Shown here piece by piece: positions 13,056-23,617 of a stretch of DNA of 64,000 nt. The notes under the pieces are model-generated. The model had not been told where the DNA came from, did no database searches, and was given only the letters and a program-made list of their open reading frames with translations. The stretch's first letter is position 1. The number at the start of each line of letters is the position of its first letter. Location: the NCBI GenBank assembly GCA_032622095.1, contig CP136067.1:47099549-47163548 (forward strand), written 5' to 3'. The DNA is from Siphonodentalium dalli (taxonomy: Eukaryota > Mollusca > Scaphopoda > Gadilida > Siphonodentaliidae). The translations under genes were made by a program, and so were the position numbers.

Positions 13056-13822
13056 TTATGTTGTTTTAAAGAGAACAAAGTGAGAGAGAGACCACATTAT
13101 TAGAGTAAATTCATCAATATATAATCACACACACGTAAAATCGCTATAATTCAGTTTTCACAATAAATATTTACCCCGGGTGAAAAAGAATTCGGTAGGG
13201 GTCACTCCCACTGATGTATACGGTATGTTTCAGATCGAAAAGGGGCATTGCATGCAATTGACTTGTTTAACGGACATGGCTCTTCGAACCCTAAATTTTA
13301 TGTATACGTAATTCGAGAAAAGGGGTCTCAAAACATGCATATGCAAACTATTCCAGAGCTAATTCGTCGATATAGCGCTAAAAACGCGTTTTGTTAGTTA
13401 TATTTTTAGTAAATTTGATATCGTTTCTCTGTTCCTGTTAAATTTTTCTAACCAGCCGACCTTCCGACAGCGCTCGTGTGTTTTCGGAAATAAGTGCATT
13501 CTCGATACCGCCATGTTTGTGACGTATTTTATTTTCCAAGGTTCCCCATATCGGTACGCGATAATGTGTTTCCGTTGGATCTTATTTGTCCATGCGAGAA
13601 TAATAGCCTCTGTTGACAAGGATGTAATGATAGAACGGTTTTCCAGTTTGTTACACAATGTCAAAATGAATTTTAGTCATTTACATTGATCCTTGGAACA
13701 CATTAATTTTTCTCAAATGTGCTCTAATGGCAATTTTGTATAGTCAATAATTTTCAGTTGAGAGTGGCACTATATATATATTTGGTCGATGAACTGCAGT
13801 TAGTTCAATTCCGCAGTTCTTT
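13056..13822. other. no recognisable feature
   Basis: An 88-codon frame on the - strand (13,398-13,664) has no motif I recognise and is probably chance. Confidence 0.3.
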
Positions 13823-13826
13823 TTAA

Positions 13827-14240
13827 AGGTACTCAATTCGATCAGACGGTCCCCATACCATCAAGATACAACAACAACAACAACAACATTTCTTCAAAAT
13901 ACGCTTTAGTTATCAGAATCGATTTATTACAACAATATAATGCTAACCAACTGTCAACTATGGTATCAAATTTCCCAAAACTTGTTATTTATCAATATTT
14001 TGTTCAACAAAATATGGCCGTATTATCAATAAAGTTTCACTTGATTTTAGAGTTATACGTCTTCATCCGCAAATTTTTCCGAGACCCTCCATTTGACCAC
14101 ATATTATTACACATCTCGAGAAATAACAAACTTCAAAAATCGATCACTCTGAGCTTTGATGGGTGGGTTCCATCAAATATTGTTTACCCCCCAAACCAAA
14201 GAAATAGTAATATAGGAGCGTCTGATCGGATTGAGTACCT
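13827..14240. mobile_element. 414-bp inverted-repeat element carrying (CAA)n (family F, copy 1)
   Basis: Begins AGGTACTCAATTCGATCAGA after TTAA and ends with the inverse of AGGTACTCAATCCGATCAGA. Contains a (CAA)n microsatellite near 13,869 and an AATATTTTGTTCAACAAAAT palindrome. An inverted copy with expanded (TTG)n lies at about 27,700-28,119. Non-coding. Confidence 0.7.
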
Positions 14241-15706
14241 ACCCAGGTGGTGAAAAATAAAAGATTTTTAAAATCGATATCTAATAACTCTGAGCTCACA
14301 TCTTCTACTTTCATATGATATCTAATTTTTCCGTGTGTTAAAAAAAAGATATAGTCAAAACCGTTCATCCAAGTAGATAATTAATACCGTTTCAATGTCA
14401 CGTGCGTGTGTATACACACTATCCCCGTGAGTCTATCTTGTTTCCAGTTGATTTCAACATCTACACATGCAGTGGACGGATCTACGTAAATTGTGAAAAA
14501 CTATATGAATATATACTTAGCTAGGTCATATCATGATCTCTACCCTGACTATATACGCCCGTAGAGATAATTCTACACTGTTCAAATAATGTGAAATTTT
14601 ACTTTTTCGGATAAGGAAGTTTATAAACAATTAAATAAAACAGTGCAGCTAATATATTCTTAGTTAATGTCGTTCCTCGGTAAATACTGTATTCCACTGT
14701 GTATACGTAGTTCACGAAGATCCCTGCTCGATGTTGCATGAAATATGTCACTTTGTTGAGTCGATGTCGACTCACAAAAGTCACAGACAAATCATGCAAT
14801 CTGGAGTGTCACACCCCCTATTGTGAAATATATTATGAAGGAACAAGTAACAAATAAATATATATATAGTCACTGAGTTGTTTTTCCAATGCTATAAAGT
14901 TCTCAGTCAGAACATTAAAACGTTCCCATATTTTTAACTGGTTGAATATGATCTCTACGGTAGCCAGAGTCAGGATGACCGTCCTATCATTAAATTCTTG
15001 TCAACAGAGACCATTTATCTCACAGGGACACATACGATCAAATTGAAACCCCTTTATCGCGTACCGGAAATTATAAGACTATGTGGAAGCTTATTTACGA
15101 ATACACCTCGGCTGTTGTCGGTGGTTAATTGCATCATCCAAAATGGCAGGTTGGAAAAAATGTTCGGGACCCAAACAGTACGATTTTGTTGTAATTTTCA
15201 TGACTTGAATGCGTCTTTATGGGACATATATTGGTCGTAGAAAGGTAGTTTGGGTATTTATCTACCTATTTTGATACCGGCAAAATTTCAAAAGCAAATA
15301 TTATTTTGTGTATTTTGGAGCGCAAACCGCCATGTGGCTTTAATCGATGAGCGATTATCAGCATATAAAGTAAATTTAGTTAAAGGGACACCAGGCCATT
15401 CGACGTGGGTTCAAACGAAATAAAATAAAAGTTTATAAAAGTTAATAAAAGTATGTGAGACAAGTATCACCAAGTATACATGTAACACCAGACATCAGCA
15501 ATTTAACCAAATAACTCTACATGCTCTATACAGTTCAGTGCCGATGCGCTCATAGACTTCTATGTTTGTTTGCACATCATATACCCACTGCGAATGCCTC
15601 CGGTCCCTTTAAAATATTTTGTCATGTAATCTATAGAGTTATCGCTCCTCTTACACACCATGGACTCCTTATTCGTCCGACAATAAGGTGTGCTCTGCAA
15701 ATCTAT
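14241..15706. other. no recognisable gene or repeat boundary
   Basis: Several frames of 60-107 codons occur but none shows a motif; the longest (15,521-15,844) runs into the foldback element that follows. Confidence 0.3.
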
Positions 15707-16082
15707 GAGGCCCCCACCCCACCCCCATGGAATACGGAATACCACTTAACACAGAGGGTGGAATACGGCATGCCAGTTAACAGCCATATGGAATACGGAG
15801 TACCAGTTAAGATCAGACAATATAACTTATTGATGATAAAATGATCTAAAATAGTCTATTATTCAACTTCGTGAAAATGAAGCAGACGAGAAAAAATTTA
15901 ATTTCAGAATTAGTTTGATTTACTGAGGGAAATGTTCAGATAATATGTTTTTTTGAAGGTCGGCGTACGAATACCGGTATTTTTGGAATACCGAATACCT
16001 CCTAACAGAGGGGCCGGAATACGGCGTACCTCATAACAGGGCATGGAATACGGCGTACGAAAAGGGGGCGGGTGGGGGCCTC
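15707..16082. mobile_element. 376-bp foldback element with GGAATACGG microrepeats and 6-bp target duplication
   Basis: Ends GAGGCCCCCACCC and its inverse, flanked by ATCTAT on both sides (15,701-15,706 and 16,083-16,088). Inside, GGAATACGGNRTACC-like blocks recur at least six times in both halves, separated by TTAACA or ATAACA. Non-coding. Confidence 0.65.
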
Positions 16083-16355
16083 ATCTATGAGAAGGAACGC
16101 ATTACTTAATCGAACCAATTAGGGGAGTCTCGCTCGTTCCAAATTAGTTGAAATAATAAAAAGGAGGGGATTGTTTTGTATTTTATACAGAACGGTTTAG
16201 ATTGTGTCTCGCGCTAGAGACAGTTAATACATGGTGATATACACCACTGTCTTTCGGGGGGTATGTCCACCGTGAAGTGGCCTGTTGCCGGATAACTATG
16301 TTCATTTGAACGATAAATTGATATACGTTATGTAACACTTGATATTTCTTATTTC

Positions 16356-16815
16356 TTAAAGTAAAGATGCCTTATGTCCATCGGCCTTGTATAGTAGAAT
16401 TTGGCTATGATTTTTTTCGCGCACATGTTGAACAACCGGACAAACTAGTAATGTATGGGTTTCATCTCCCACTTGTTCGTTATAAAGTGTACGTAGTCGG
16501 TCTCTAATTGGAATGTCGGTGTTACTCCATGATTTAGTTTCGATCGCCAAGTAATGAATACGCGTTCTGAAGCGCATTATATTGTGTGCCTCTGCTGCAT
16601 GTCGTAAGCTTGCAAATGTAAGTCTCAGTTTCAAATACCTCTTTAATTTCTCCGTAAAATAGATATTTATTGGACGATGCCATCGTTCTTCGCCAGTGGT
16701 TTATATACATATCTTTGAGTCCTGTTTTTGTCGTTTCTCGAAACCAGTTGGGGCTTACTATATTATGATAAAGCCAGACATGCATAAGGCCCATTTCATA
16801 AAGAGCATTTTTCAC
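16356..16815 (-). pseudogene. C-terminal fragment of a second non-LTR retrotransposon reverse transcriptase
   Basis: Two overlapping - strand frames give first YINHWRRTMASSNKYLFYGEIK (a W...+..S.K..LY..+K pattern), then RFRTRIHYLAIETKSW followed by QVGDETHTLLVCP. This is the usual end of LINE reverse transcriptases: R.R...H.L.IE, then a degenerate zinc knuckle with GDE.H.L..C. One frame break lies between the halves near 16.62 kb. No polymerase core is present. It differs from the fragment at 8.7 kb, so two families or subfamilies are represented. Confidence 0.65.
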
Positions 16816-17942
16816 GAGATTTAACCAAGAGTGGTGTATTCATTTCCAGGACTGTTAAAATCGTTATATATTGTATGATACTAGACGAATGATAATTTAG
16901 ATTTAGGTCCACTAACAAGCCTCGCCCAGTAATTTAAAATTCTGAGCTTAATTTTAAACCCAATCGGTAGAAGGCCCAACCTACCATATACACAAATAAT
17001 CAATGCACCATTTTGTACATAATCGTATAGCCTACCTTTCTCAAAACAAAAATCAATGCACCATTCTGGGGTCATGGCTGAATCTACTACATTTCCATAA
17101 GGTAGATCTCTTACTGTGGCGTGGTCTTGGTAACATCCAATACAGTACCCACATGCTCTGCCTGAAATTAAATGTACATACATACAGAATCTGGCGGGCC
17201 TCGTTGGCGATGGCAGAGCTGGTTCAATTCCAAATAAGCGTTGATGTGGGAGAGTAACCCGTTTCGTGTTTCTGGCAGTACTGTATCTGCACAAGTTTGC
17301 CAGTAAAATGTTGCTTATCAACTGAGGTTCAGCGGGCTCACCACTTTGGAATCATTAGCGATTTCGTTCCGACTCTTTAGCGATCATGACAGATCTCTGA
17401 TTTGTTTCAAAAACTTTGAAAAGTTTTTGATACGGAAAGGCGAAAAATGGATGATATGTGAGTCTCTCGATATTTTTTCCGATGAGTTTACCCTTTATCG
17501 GTTTCATTCCGATCCCAACACCCCCTTGTCGATATGATCACTACTTAGACAGTATCCCAACCGTTCAGTTCAACTTCGGAATCTCACCCTGCTACTCAAT
17601 AAGACTACTTACATCAACAATCTGACATGCTACGCATGTGGTAAGCAATATATCAACGAAATTCTGGAAGGGGTATATGTCCCTGATATATGTTTAAAAT
17701 TTCACGCATAAACTATGACAGATAACAAAGTTATAATTAGTATTATAGATCCACCCTAAATCCCCCATAGTAAACGCATGCGGCCGTAAGCACATGACTA
17801 TGTTGTGGATACTTTGAATATTACTTTCGTTCCCAGCATGCATCATTCTCGCTATCTGTAAAATGGTCTATGCGATAAGGTGCTGCTCTGCTGGTGTTAT
17901 ATTCTATCGCTACGAAATAGCTACTGGGAGAGAATTCTCAAC
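16816..17942. other. no recognisable feature
   Basis: A 146-codon - strand frame (16,881-17,321) has no motif I recognise; the rest is short frames. Confidence 0.3.
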
Positions 17943-17946
17943 CACA

Positions 17947-18398
17947 GGTTACACTGGTGTAAATACTATAGGCAGCTCCCCCCTGCGGTTGCGGGAGGAG
18001 TATAGAGTTTCACAGTTAAAACACTCTGGGCTGTGATTGGTTGCATGAATTAAATGTAAACTGTTGACAAAAATTCAAGGAATCATTCTCCCACAAACTT
18101 CATTTGCCAAGAGGCCCATTCATTAAAGGTGAAGTCTGTTGTGGCTGTTTAGAAATTTTAAGTGTGATTGAAAAAATGACAATATTTTTTTAGTGCGGAA
18201 CTGACCCTAGTCATGAAAAAACGAAAATTTGAAGTGGATTCCCTGCTAGACGGTGTTGATTTTTTTATTGGGAAAGTTTCCACAGATGTCAAGCTCACAT
18301 AATCCGAAGGCAGTTTGAACAGTTTCCATTTGACCTCTGATGCAGATCAACAAACGTTAACATTGAAGCCTATGGGAAATATTTACACCAGTGTAACC
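17947..18398 (+). repeat. left 452-bp terminal direct repeat with inverted ends
   Basis: Starts GGTTACACTGGTGTAAATA and ends with its exact inverse, so the repeat itself has the form of a small inverted-repeat transposon. Contains an internal GC-rich CCCCCCTGCGGTTGCGGGAG hairpin-like block. Confidence 0.9.
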
Positions 18399-18477
18399 TA
18401 AAGGTATTTATCCAGTTCCTGATAGCATGTCCCAAATCCAATTTTTAAACACACTTAAGTCATACAAGTGAATAAAC

Positions 18478-18876
18478 ATGGAGGAGAGTCAATTTTATGA
18501 TTTTTACAATGCGAAATTATCCGAAAAATCGAGATTTGAGGGGTTGTTCGACTGTCGCGTTTGGACAGGTCGGACAAGAAAGGACGGTTATGGATATTTA
18601 TATGTCAAGTTCCCGTCGAGTTATAATTCTGAGCCCGGTCAGCCGAGAAAGGATTGGGGTGTCCACCGAATAGCATTCGTCATAAAACACAGACTCGCGA
18701 TGTCTCCACCCACCTATTACCCTGGCAGCCTCGAACTTAGTCACATATGCCATAGGAAGACATGTGTAAATCCCGACCACATTGTTATGGAAAGCCATGA
18801 AAAAAATGTTGAACGACGCCATTGCGAGGGACAGAAATATTGCACTAGGGCACATAGACCCTTTTGTCTGATTTGA
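18478..18876 (+). CDS. I-PpoI-like His-Cys-box (His-Me finger) endonuclease
   Basis: 132-residue protein starting at an ATG about 80 bp inside the left terminal repeat. An N-terminal segment with CRVWTGR and GYGYLYV leads to VHRIAF and then the diagnostic cluster LSHICHRKTCVNPDH (residues 88-101), EKNVERRHC (108-116) and CTRAHRPFC (122-130). This matches the zinc-binding loop of His-Cys-box homing endonucleases of the I-PpoI type. By analogy H89 would be the general base and N110 the metal ligand, with C91, C96, H101, C116, C122, H126 and C130 as zinc ligands. In that family the protein makes a double-strand cut at a specific site. Here it converges on the transposase gene with only 20 bp between the stops, suggesting a joint role in mobility. 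It could be a captured homing endonuclease or an integral part of the transposition machinery. Confidence 0.75.
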   Translation: MEESQFYDFYNAKLSEKSRFEGLFDCRVWTGRTRKDGYGYLYVKFPSSYNSEPGQPRKDWGVHRIAFVIKHRLAMSPPTYYPGSLELSHICHRKTCVNPDHIVMESHEKNVERRHCEGQKYCTRAHRPFCLI

Positions 18877-18896
18877 TTTAAAGAGAAAGGTACATT

Positions 18897-20229
18897 TCAC
18901 CTCCTTGGTTTAACCCTTTTCCACTTGGATGACTTAGTGTATGTGTGTTCCTTTAACTGTTTGGGACATGCTTCAGGTGGAATCATGATATCCTTCTGAT
19001 AGGCAATTTCCTCACTATGTTTGTCGTAGAGAGCATATAACTTTGCCCTCCTGTCCACTCTTGCCCGTTTGGACTTTTTGGTCATTTTATATGATCTCAA
19101 GTCATTTCCAGCCTTCTGCACTGCTGCAAGTCTTTTGGACACTTTTGATCTTGGGTGAATCTCACAATCAAGTTCTTTACACAACACAGATATGGAATTC
19201 CCACAGCCTACATTTGTGGAATGGCAAGCTGAATGTGCACGCCCACTAACATTTCGGGTAAATGTCACATTTTTGGGCAGAGATACCCGAATTGCTCTGT
19301 TGAATGCCTCGGCTTTTTGCGTGTTCATGCCAAGAAAAGTCTTGTCAATCATTTGTGGACACAGTCTGTAGTCAACACACTCCGTGAGAATATCCGAACA
19401 GTCCGAAGTTTTATTGATCGTAAATTTGGGTCCTAGCACAGTTTCATTTTTAACGATCCAGTTGGATTTTTTCGTTCCCTTGCACAGATATGAGTATTTT
19501 TTACACATAACATGGGAGTTTTGGAAACACTTCACTATTGCTTCTTTCACATTCAGTAAATGTTTCTTCATTCGTTCAGCGTTGGCTTTGAAATGCTTTC
19601 CCGCAGATGTCAATTCACCCTGACATCGATCAGAAATGTTCATTGCGAGTTTATTTATCAGTTTTGATTTGCTTTTTAGGTCAGGTCCAGCGATGAGAGT
19701 TGGCAGCGTCTTATGGTTTTTGATGAATTTCCGATGGTTTCTCGACACATGAGCTGAGTCCAGTTGATGAGTTGGTCTGGTCGCTGTTGCTCCTTCGTCA
19801 TAGAGATCCTCACAGCCTTTGAAGCCCGCTGCATCGGGATCAGTAACAAGGTGACCAATCTCGATATTGCTATTGGTTTTCATTTCACCAAATGCTTCTT
19901 TCGCCCATGTTCTCTCATCGCCGATGCTCTTCTCAAATGGAATCGTTGCGAAACAGTCTTTCCCACATGTGTGATTATCACATTTATTCAGGTGTTTATG
20001 GTTAGGGTTAGGGTTAGGGTTAGGGATCATTTTCTCTCTACATCCAATTCCACGAATTTCCTCAGCGTTCATGTCCCAGTATAGGAATCCTGTACACGTG
20101 GGTTTATATGCCCTATTTTTTTCGAAGGAAGAGTTCCACATCATCGCATTTCGGCGTATATTGACCACCCTGTTTGATCCGCATTCGCATTGCCAACCAC
20201 TGACACATCTCTTGTCTGGGCTATCATTT
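18897..20229 (-). CDS. Mutator-like transposase, main exon
   Basis: About 443 codons in the second recognised exon. The acceptor (TTTTCAG) ends at 20,230. The frame opens with CVSGWQCECGSNRVVNIRR, a Cys-rich block. Near 19.84 kb comes IGHLVTDPDAAGFKG, then HQLDSAHVSRNHRKFIKN, and near 19.31 kb NTQKAEAFNRAIRVSLPK. This order (DxD...F, D/C..H....., E.FN..I....PK) is that of the animal Mutator-like transposase domain, giving candidate catalytic Asp near 19.84 kb and Glu near 19.31 kb. The usual first Asp (DG.W block) is not obvious, so an upstream exon may be missing from this model. The C-terminus is very basic (KSKRARVDRR; KWKRVKPRR). A stretch of NPNPNPN is encoded by four TTAGGG repeats. No frameshift or internal stop is seen. 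Confidence 0.7.
19998..20027 (+). repeat. interstitial TTAGGG repeat inside the transposase exon
   Basis: Four to five tandem (GG)TTAGGG units on the + strand, read on the - strand as alternating Asn-Pro codons without breaking the frame. Confidence 0.9.
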
Positions 20230-20795
20230 CTGAAAATTAAAAATTAAAATCCTAAATTTTACTCTTTGAACCATATATATTAAAGGTACATACATATCGG
20301 TCTAACTGTGAGATATTTTTTTTCTTTAAAAACACTGCCTGCTCCAAACAGTCCTTTGAATGAATAGTAAACTAAAGCACTCACAGTGCTGCAATTTAAT
20401 TTATATATATCTGCATGCAAAGCAATGTTATACCTGTGCTGTTTGCAATTAGTGACCCAATTCATATGAACAGAATAAGGGGAGTAACTCTATCTGCAAA
20501 TTATTAGGCTGAAAACCTGTGTTTTGACTCAGGGTACAGTTTTCAAATCATTTCCTGCACACAGAGGTTTGGGGGCATGTCAAATTAATTTTTTTTGTCA
20601 TGCAGGAGGACACAGCCAAGATTTTGAAAAAAGATTTTAAAGTCATACACTTGATTTGAGAAGATCAAATATATGTTTAGTTTATTGATATTATAATGCT
20701 GAATTTCATACCCCCCCCCTATTTCTTATCTATATGATGAAAAGAACATGCATATAACATTGTTTGTTGCATGGAATATTGTGAGAGATGTTTAC
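20230..20795 (-). other. 566-bp intron of the Mutator-like transposase gene
   Basis: Donor AAAG|GTAAAC and acceptor TTTTCAG|AAAT on the - strand join the two open exons in frame (phase 2, creating an Arg codon). Polypyrimidine/AT-rich tract precedes the acceptor. Splicing is predicted from sequence only. Confidence 0.65.
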
Positions 20796-21081
20796 CTTTC
20801 ATTTTTTCTTTCAGGCTCTTTGTTGTCAGATTGACCCTTCCCTCTTGGATTAAGACTGTTTGCAGCAGACCGAGTTTGATGTGCTCTCACAGAGTTTGGC
20901 TTTTCGAGAATGTCCAGTGATGTAATGATCGTTCTTTTGCGTAAATGTTTCACTACTCTGTTATCCACATATGGTTCTCGCTTGGCTTTATACAACTGTT
21001 TGTGTCCTGGTTTGAATCTGAGGGGATTATCAAATGTAAACTTCATTGTCTCACAGTCCTCACAAATTCCAAAATCCACTC
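20796..21081 (-). CDS. Mutator-like transposase, upstream exon
   Basis: Open frame of about 94 codons ending at a good donor site. It encodes ICEDCETMKF (a CxxC) followed by a basic, Pro-poor region (GHKQLYKAKREP; VVKHLRKRT) and a polar tail (GKGQSDNKEPERKNE). The first in-frame codon available is GTG after a TGA, so either translation starts at the internal ATG (CETMKF) near 21,046 or this is an internal exon with an acceptor at ...TTGAG|TGG just upstream. In the second case a further 5' exon would lie in 21.1-21.9 kb. No enzymatic motif is visible in this part alone; it is assigned by splicing into the main exon. Confidence 0.5.
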
Positions 21082-21984
21082 AACAACTCTGTCACATTAA
21101 CAGCATTAATTTGGAAAATTCTTCTCGCGAATATACAACTTCCAGAATTTTTACAATGAGAAATGATATTTGTCTCGAGAAATGATGACAACTAACCGTT
21201 CTGAGATCAGCACCTTGCTTTTAAGGAGTTTTGAAATTAATGATGCTTGAAAATGTCTGCCATCTTATCTGTTGATATATTACTACTTTATCAGCTGAAG
21301 GAACATGTTGTCATTATAACCTCATCATTGGCACCCCCTGTCCAATGTTAGTTAACGACATTTGATACTGTGAGACAATAGATTAAGGATTCCTTCTAAT
21401 TGGGATTGCAGCAGACATTACAAATTTTAGCACCATTTTCAATCAGGAAAATTCACCTGACCCAGGGTTAAAACACCCTTGTCTGAGCTCATTGTTTAAA
21501 TAATTTTCCACTTAATTTTTCTGGTTTTGGGACAAGTAGTAATTGTTCTTCAAAATTATGCCAAGTTTACTGACTAATGAACCCTCCACACTATTTATTT
21601 TTCAAAGTAAAGGCATTTTTTGTGTGAATCTGCAGCTGATTTGCATAGGGTTAAATGAAACCTGTGCATATCTGTTCCTGTGGAGAAATTAAATTCATGG
21701 GACACAACAGATGAAAGCCAAGTGAAAACCTGATCAAATGAATGTGGTATAACTTCTCATGCTTTATTAGATGCCTCATATTATTAAATTAAACTCAAAT
21801 CCAACCTGCATTTTGGCTTTTTATTCTGAATTGGTGTATTATTGGGTGGGTTCCAATTAAAGGGTCACATGGCATTAAAAACACATTTTTTTAAAACAAC
21901 ATCAGTTTAATAATTATAGGTATATATCAAGGTTCACAATGGGTTATGCACAAAAAATATGAAGAAAGGCCACATGGCCCTTTA

Positions 21985-22436
21985 GGTTACACTGGTGTAA
22001 ATACTATAGGCAGCTCCCCCCTGCGGTTGCGGGAGGAGTATAGAGTTTCACAGTTAAAACACTCTGGGCTGTGATTGGTTGCATGAATTAAATGTAAACT
22101 GTTGACAAAAATTCAAGGAATCATTCTCCCACAAACTTCATTTGCCAAGAGGCCCATTCATTAAAGGTGAAGTCTGTTGTGGCTGTTTAGAAATTTTAAG
22201 TGTGATTGAAAAAATGACAATATTTTTTTAGTGCGGAACTGACCCTAGTCATGAAAAAACGAAAATTTGAAGTGGATTCCCTGCTAGACGGTGTTGATTT
22301 TTTTATTGGGAAAGTTTCCACAGATGTCAAGCTCACATAATCCGAAGGCAGTTTGAACAGTTTCCGTTTGACCTCTGATGCAGATCAACAAACGTTAACA
22401 TTGAAGCCTATGGGAAATATTTACACCAGTGTAACC
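21985..22436 (+). repeat. right 452-bp terminal direct repeat with inverted ends
   Basis: Same sequence, length and orientation as the left repeat; one difference seen by eye (TTTCCG here, TTTCCA on the left, near 22,365). Confidence 0.9.
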
Positions 22437-22440
22437 CACA

Positions 22441-23061
22441 ATGGGGTCTCTGTGTTTTCATTCGTGCACGATTCCTTGCGCGACGAAGAACTTCAAGCAC
22501 TGATTCTGGGAGGGGGCATTCCAACACAGCCCCATAATCTACTGGATAATAAGAACGCAATAATTCTGTTCTCTGCAACGTATCTTCTGGCCTCGTGCTC
22601 CCTGATTAAGAGGAAAACGTGTGACAAACAGCCGTGGTTGAATCCACACGCCATCTTATACTGTGACATACCCATTCTGAATTCTAACTTTTACACACGC
22701 TGTCACATAATTCTTAATTATATAACATACGTTTTACAGTTGTCATATACATGTTAAAAATTGTAAATAACTTTGTTGTAAATACTTTTCTCCAGAATTG
22801 GAGGTACTGAAACAAATATGTAATAGGAAGAGCCCAAAGGAGAGCTAGGAACAGGTCAGGCACATCCTGAATTTCAATTAATAGTCTTATGTATCTATTA
22901 TAGTTGAATTTGACAATGCCCAGTCCACTATTTCTCTGTTTTCGTGGAAACTTTGAGATCGCACATCCTAATGCACAGCCAAAATGCACCCACAACAATA
23001 TTGCAGCAAATGGACAGTCTCCAGATCGAATTGGTTTTCAACACTAACAAGCTTATTTCAT
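22441..23061. other. no recognisable feature
   Basis: A 134-codon + strand frame (22,353-22,757) begins inside the right terminal repeat and runs past its end; it has no motif and is probably chance. Confidence 0.3.
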
Positions 23062-23065
23062 TTAA

Positions 23066-23577
23066 AGGGATACTGTTCTAAAATGTTGTTGTTGGTTTCT
23101 ATAGTCTCTGAGTTGCAGAATAAGGTAATCATATTTCCATTATTTGAAAGTCTGTTGAGTACAAACTAATGTTACGGATGGCAGATTAGCCGGAATGCGA
23201 ATATACAAATGGTCTCGTCGAGTATTTTTTTTTACAGTTTTCAAGCAAATGTATCAAATAAATGTTATATTATATGCATACTAGTCCCATGTACTTTTTA
23301 GTTATTGTATAGTCACTAGTCAGTGAATGGCTTGTTTTTACTTCCCGTATCAACATATTTTGTACACGATATTGTGTGCCACGCGTTGTTCAATTAATTT
23401 GATTATGTCTTGCACACGGAAATTCGTATTTAATTTATGGCTCCAGCCATAAGATAAATTTATATCAAATTATTAACTTTGATTTTAAGATAACCTATTA
23501 ACCTGAACGTTTACATAATACGATATTAAATCATTGTTATTACCGGGAATTTATTGAAAATGGAGTACAGTACCCCT
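23066..23577. mobile_element. 512-bp TTAA-flanked element (family A, copy 2, inverted)
   Basis: AGGGATACTGTTC at the left and the inverse of AGGGGTACTGTAC at the right, flanked by TTAA at 23,062-23,065 and 23,578-23,581. Interior aligns in reverse with 299-808. Confidence 0.75.
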
Positions 23578-23617
23578 TTAATAATACCGCAAGTGTGTAT
23601 TTCTAAATGCCATTATC

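Larger units (their letters stand above)
17947..22436. mobile_element. 4.5-kb element with terminal direct repeats, nuclease gene and Mutator-like transposase gene
   Basis: Two 452-bp direct repeats (17,947-18,398 and 21,985-22,436) enclose 3.6 kb with two convergent genes. By eye the repeats differ at one base, which implies a recent insertion or recent homogenisation. CACA sits immediately outside both ends (17,943-17,946 and 22,437-22,440), a possible 4-bp target duplication. The inner junctions are inverted (TAAAGG at 18,399 and CCTTTA at 21,979). There is no gag, protease, reverse transcriptase or integrase, so LTR-retrotransposon identity is unsupported. Both genes appear open, so the element may be autonomous; activity is an inference. 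Confidence 0.7.

Noticed and set aside
16881-17321. 146-codon - strand frame
   Set aside because: No recognisable motif, splice signal or homolog in the window.
19998-20027. Chromosome end or telomere fusion
   Set aside because: Only four to five TTAGGG units inside an open coding exon; no extended array.
17947-22436. LTR retrotransposon
   Set aside because: The direct repeats look LTR-like, but there is no gag, reverse transcriptase, RNase H, integrase or primer-binding site; the coding content is nuclease plus Mutator-like transposase and the repeats end in inverted repeats.
22353-22757. 134-codon frame as a third gene of the direct-repeat element
   Set aside because: It starts in the right terminal repeat and crosses the element boundary into flanking sequence; no motif.
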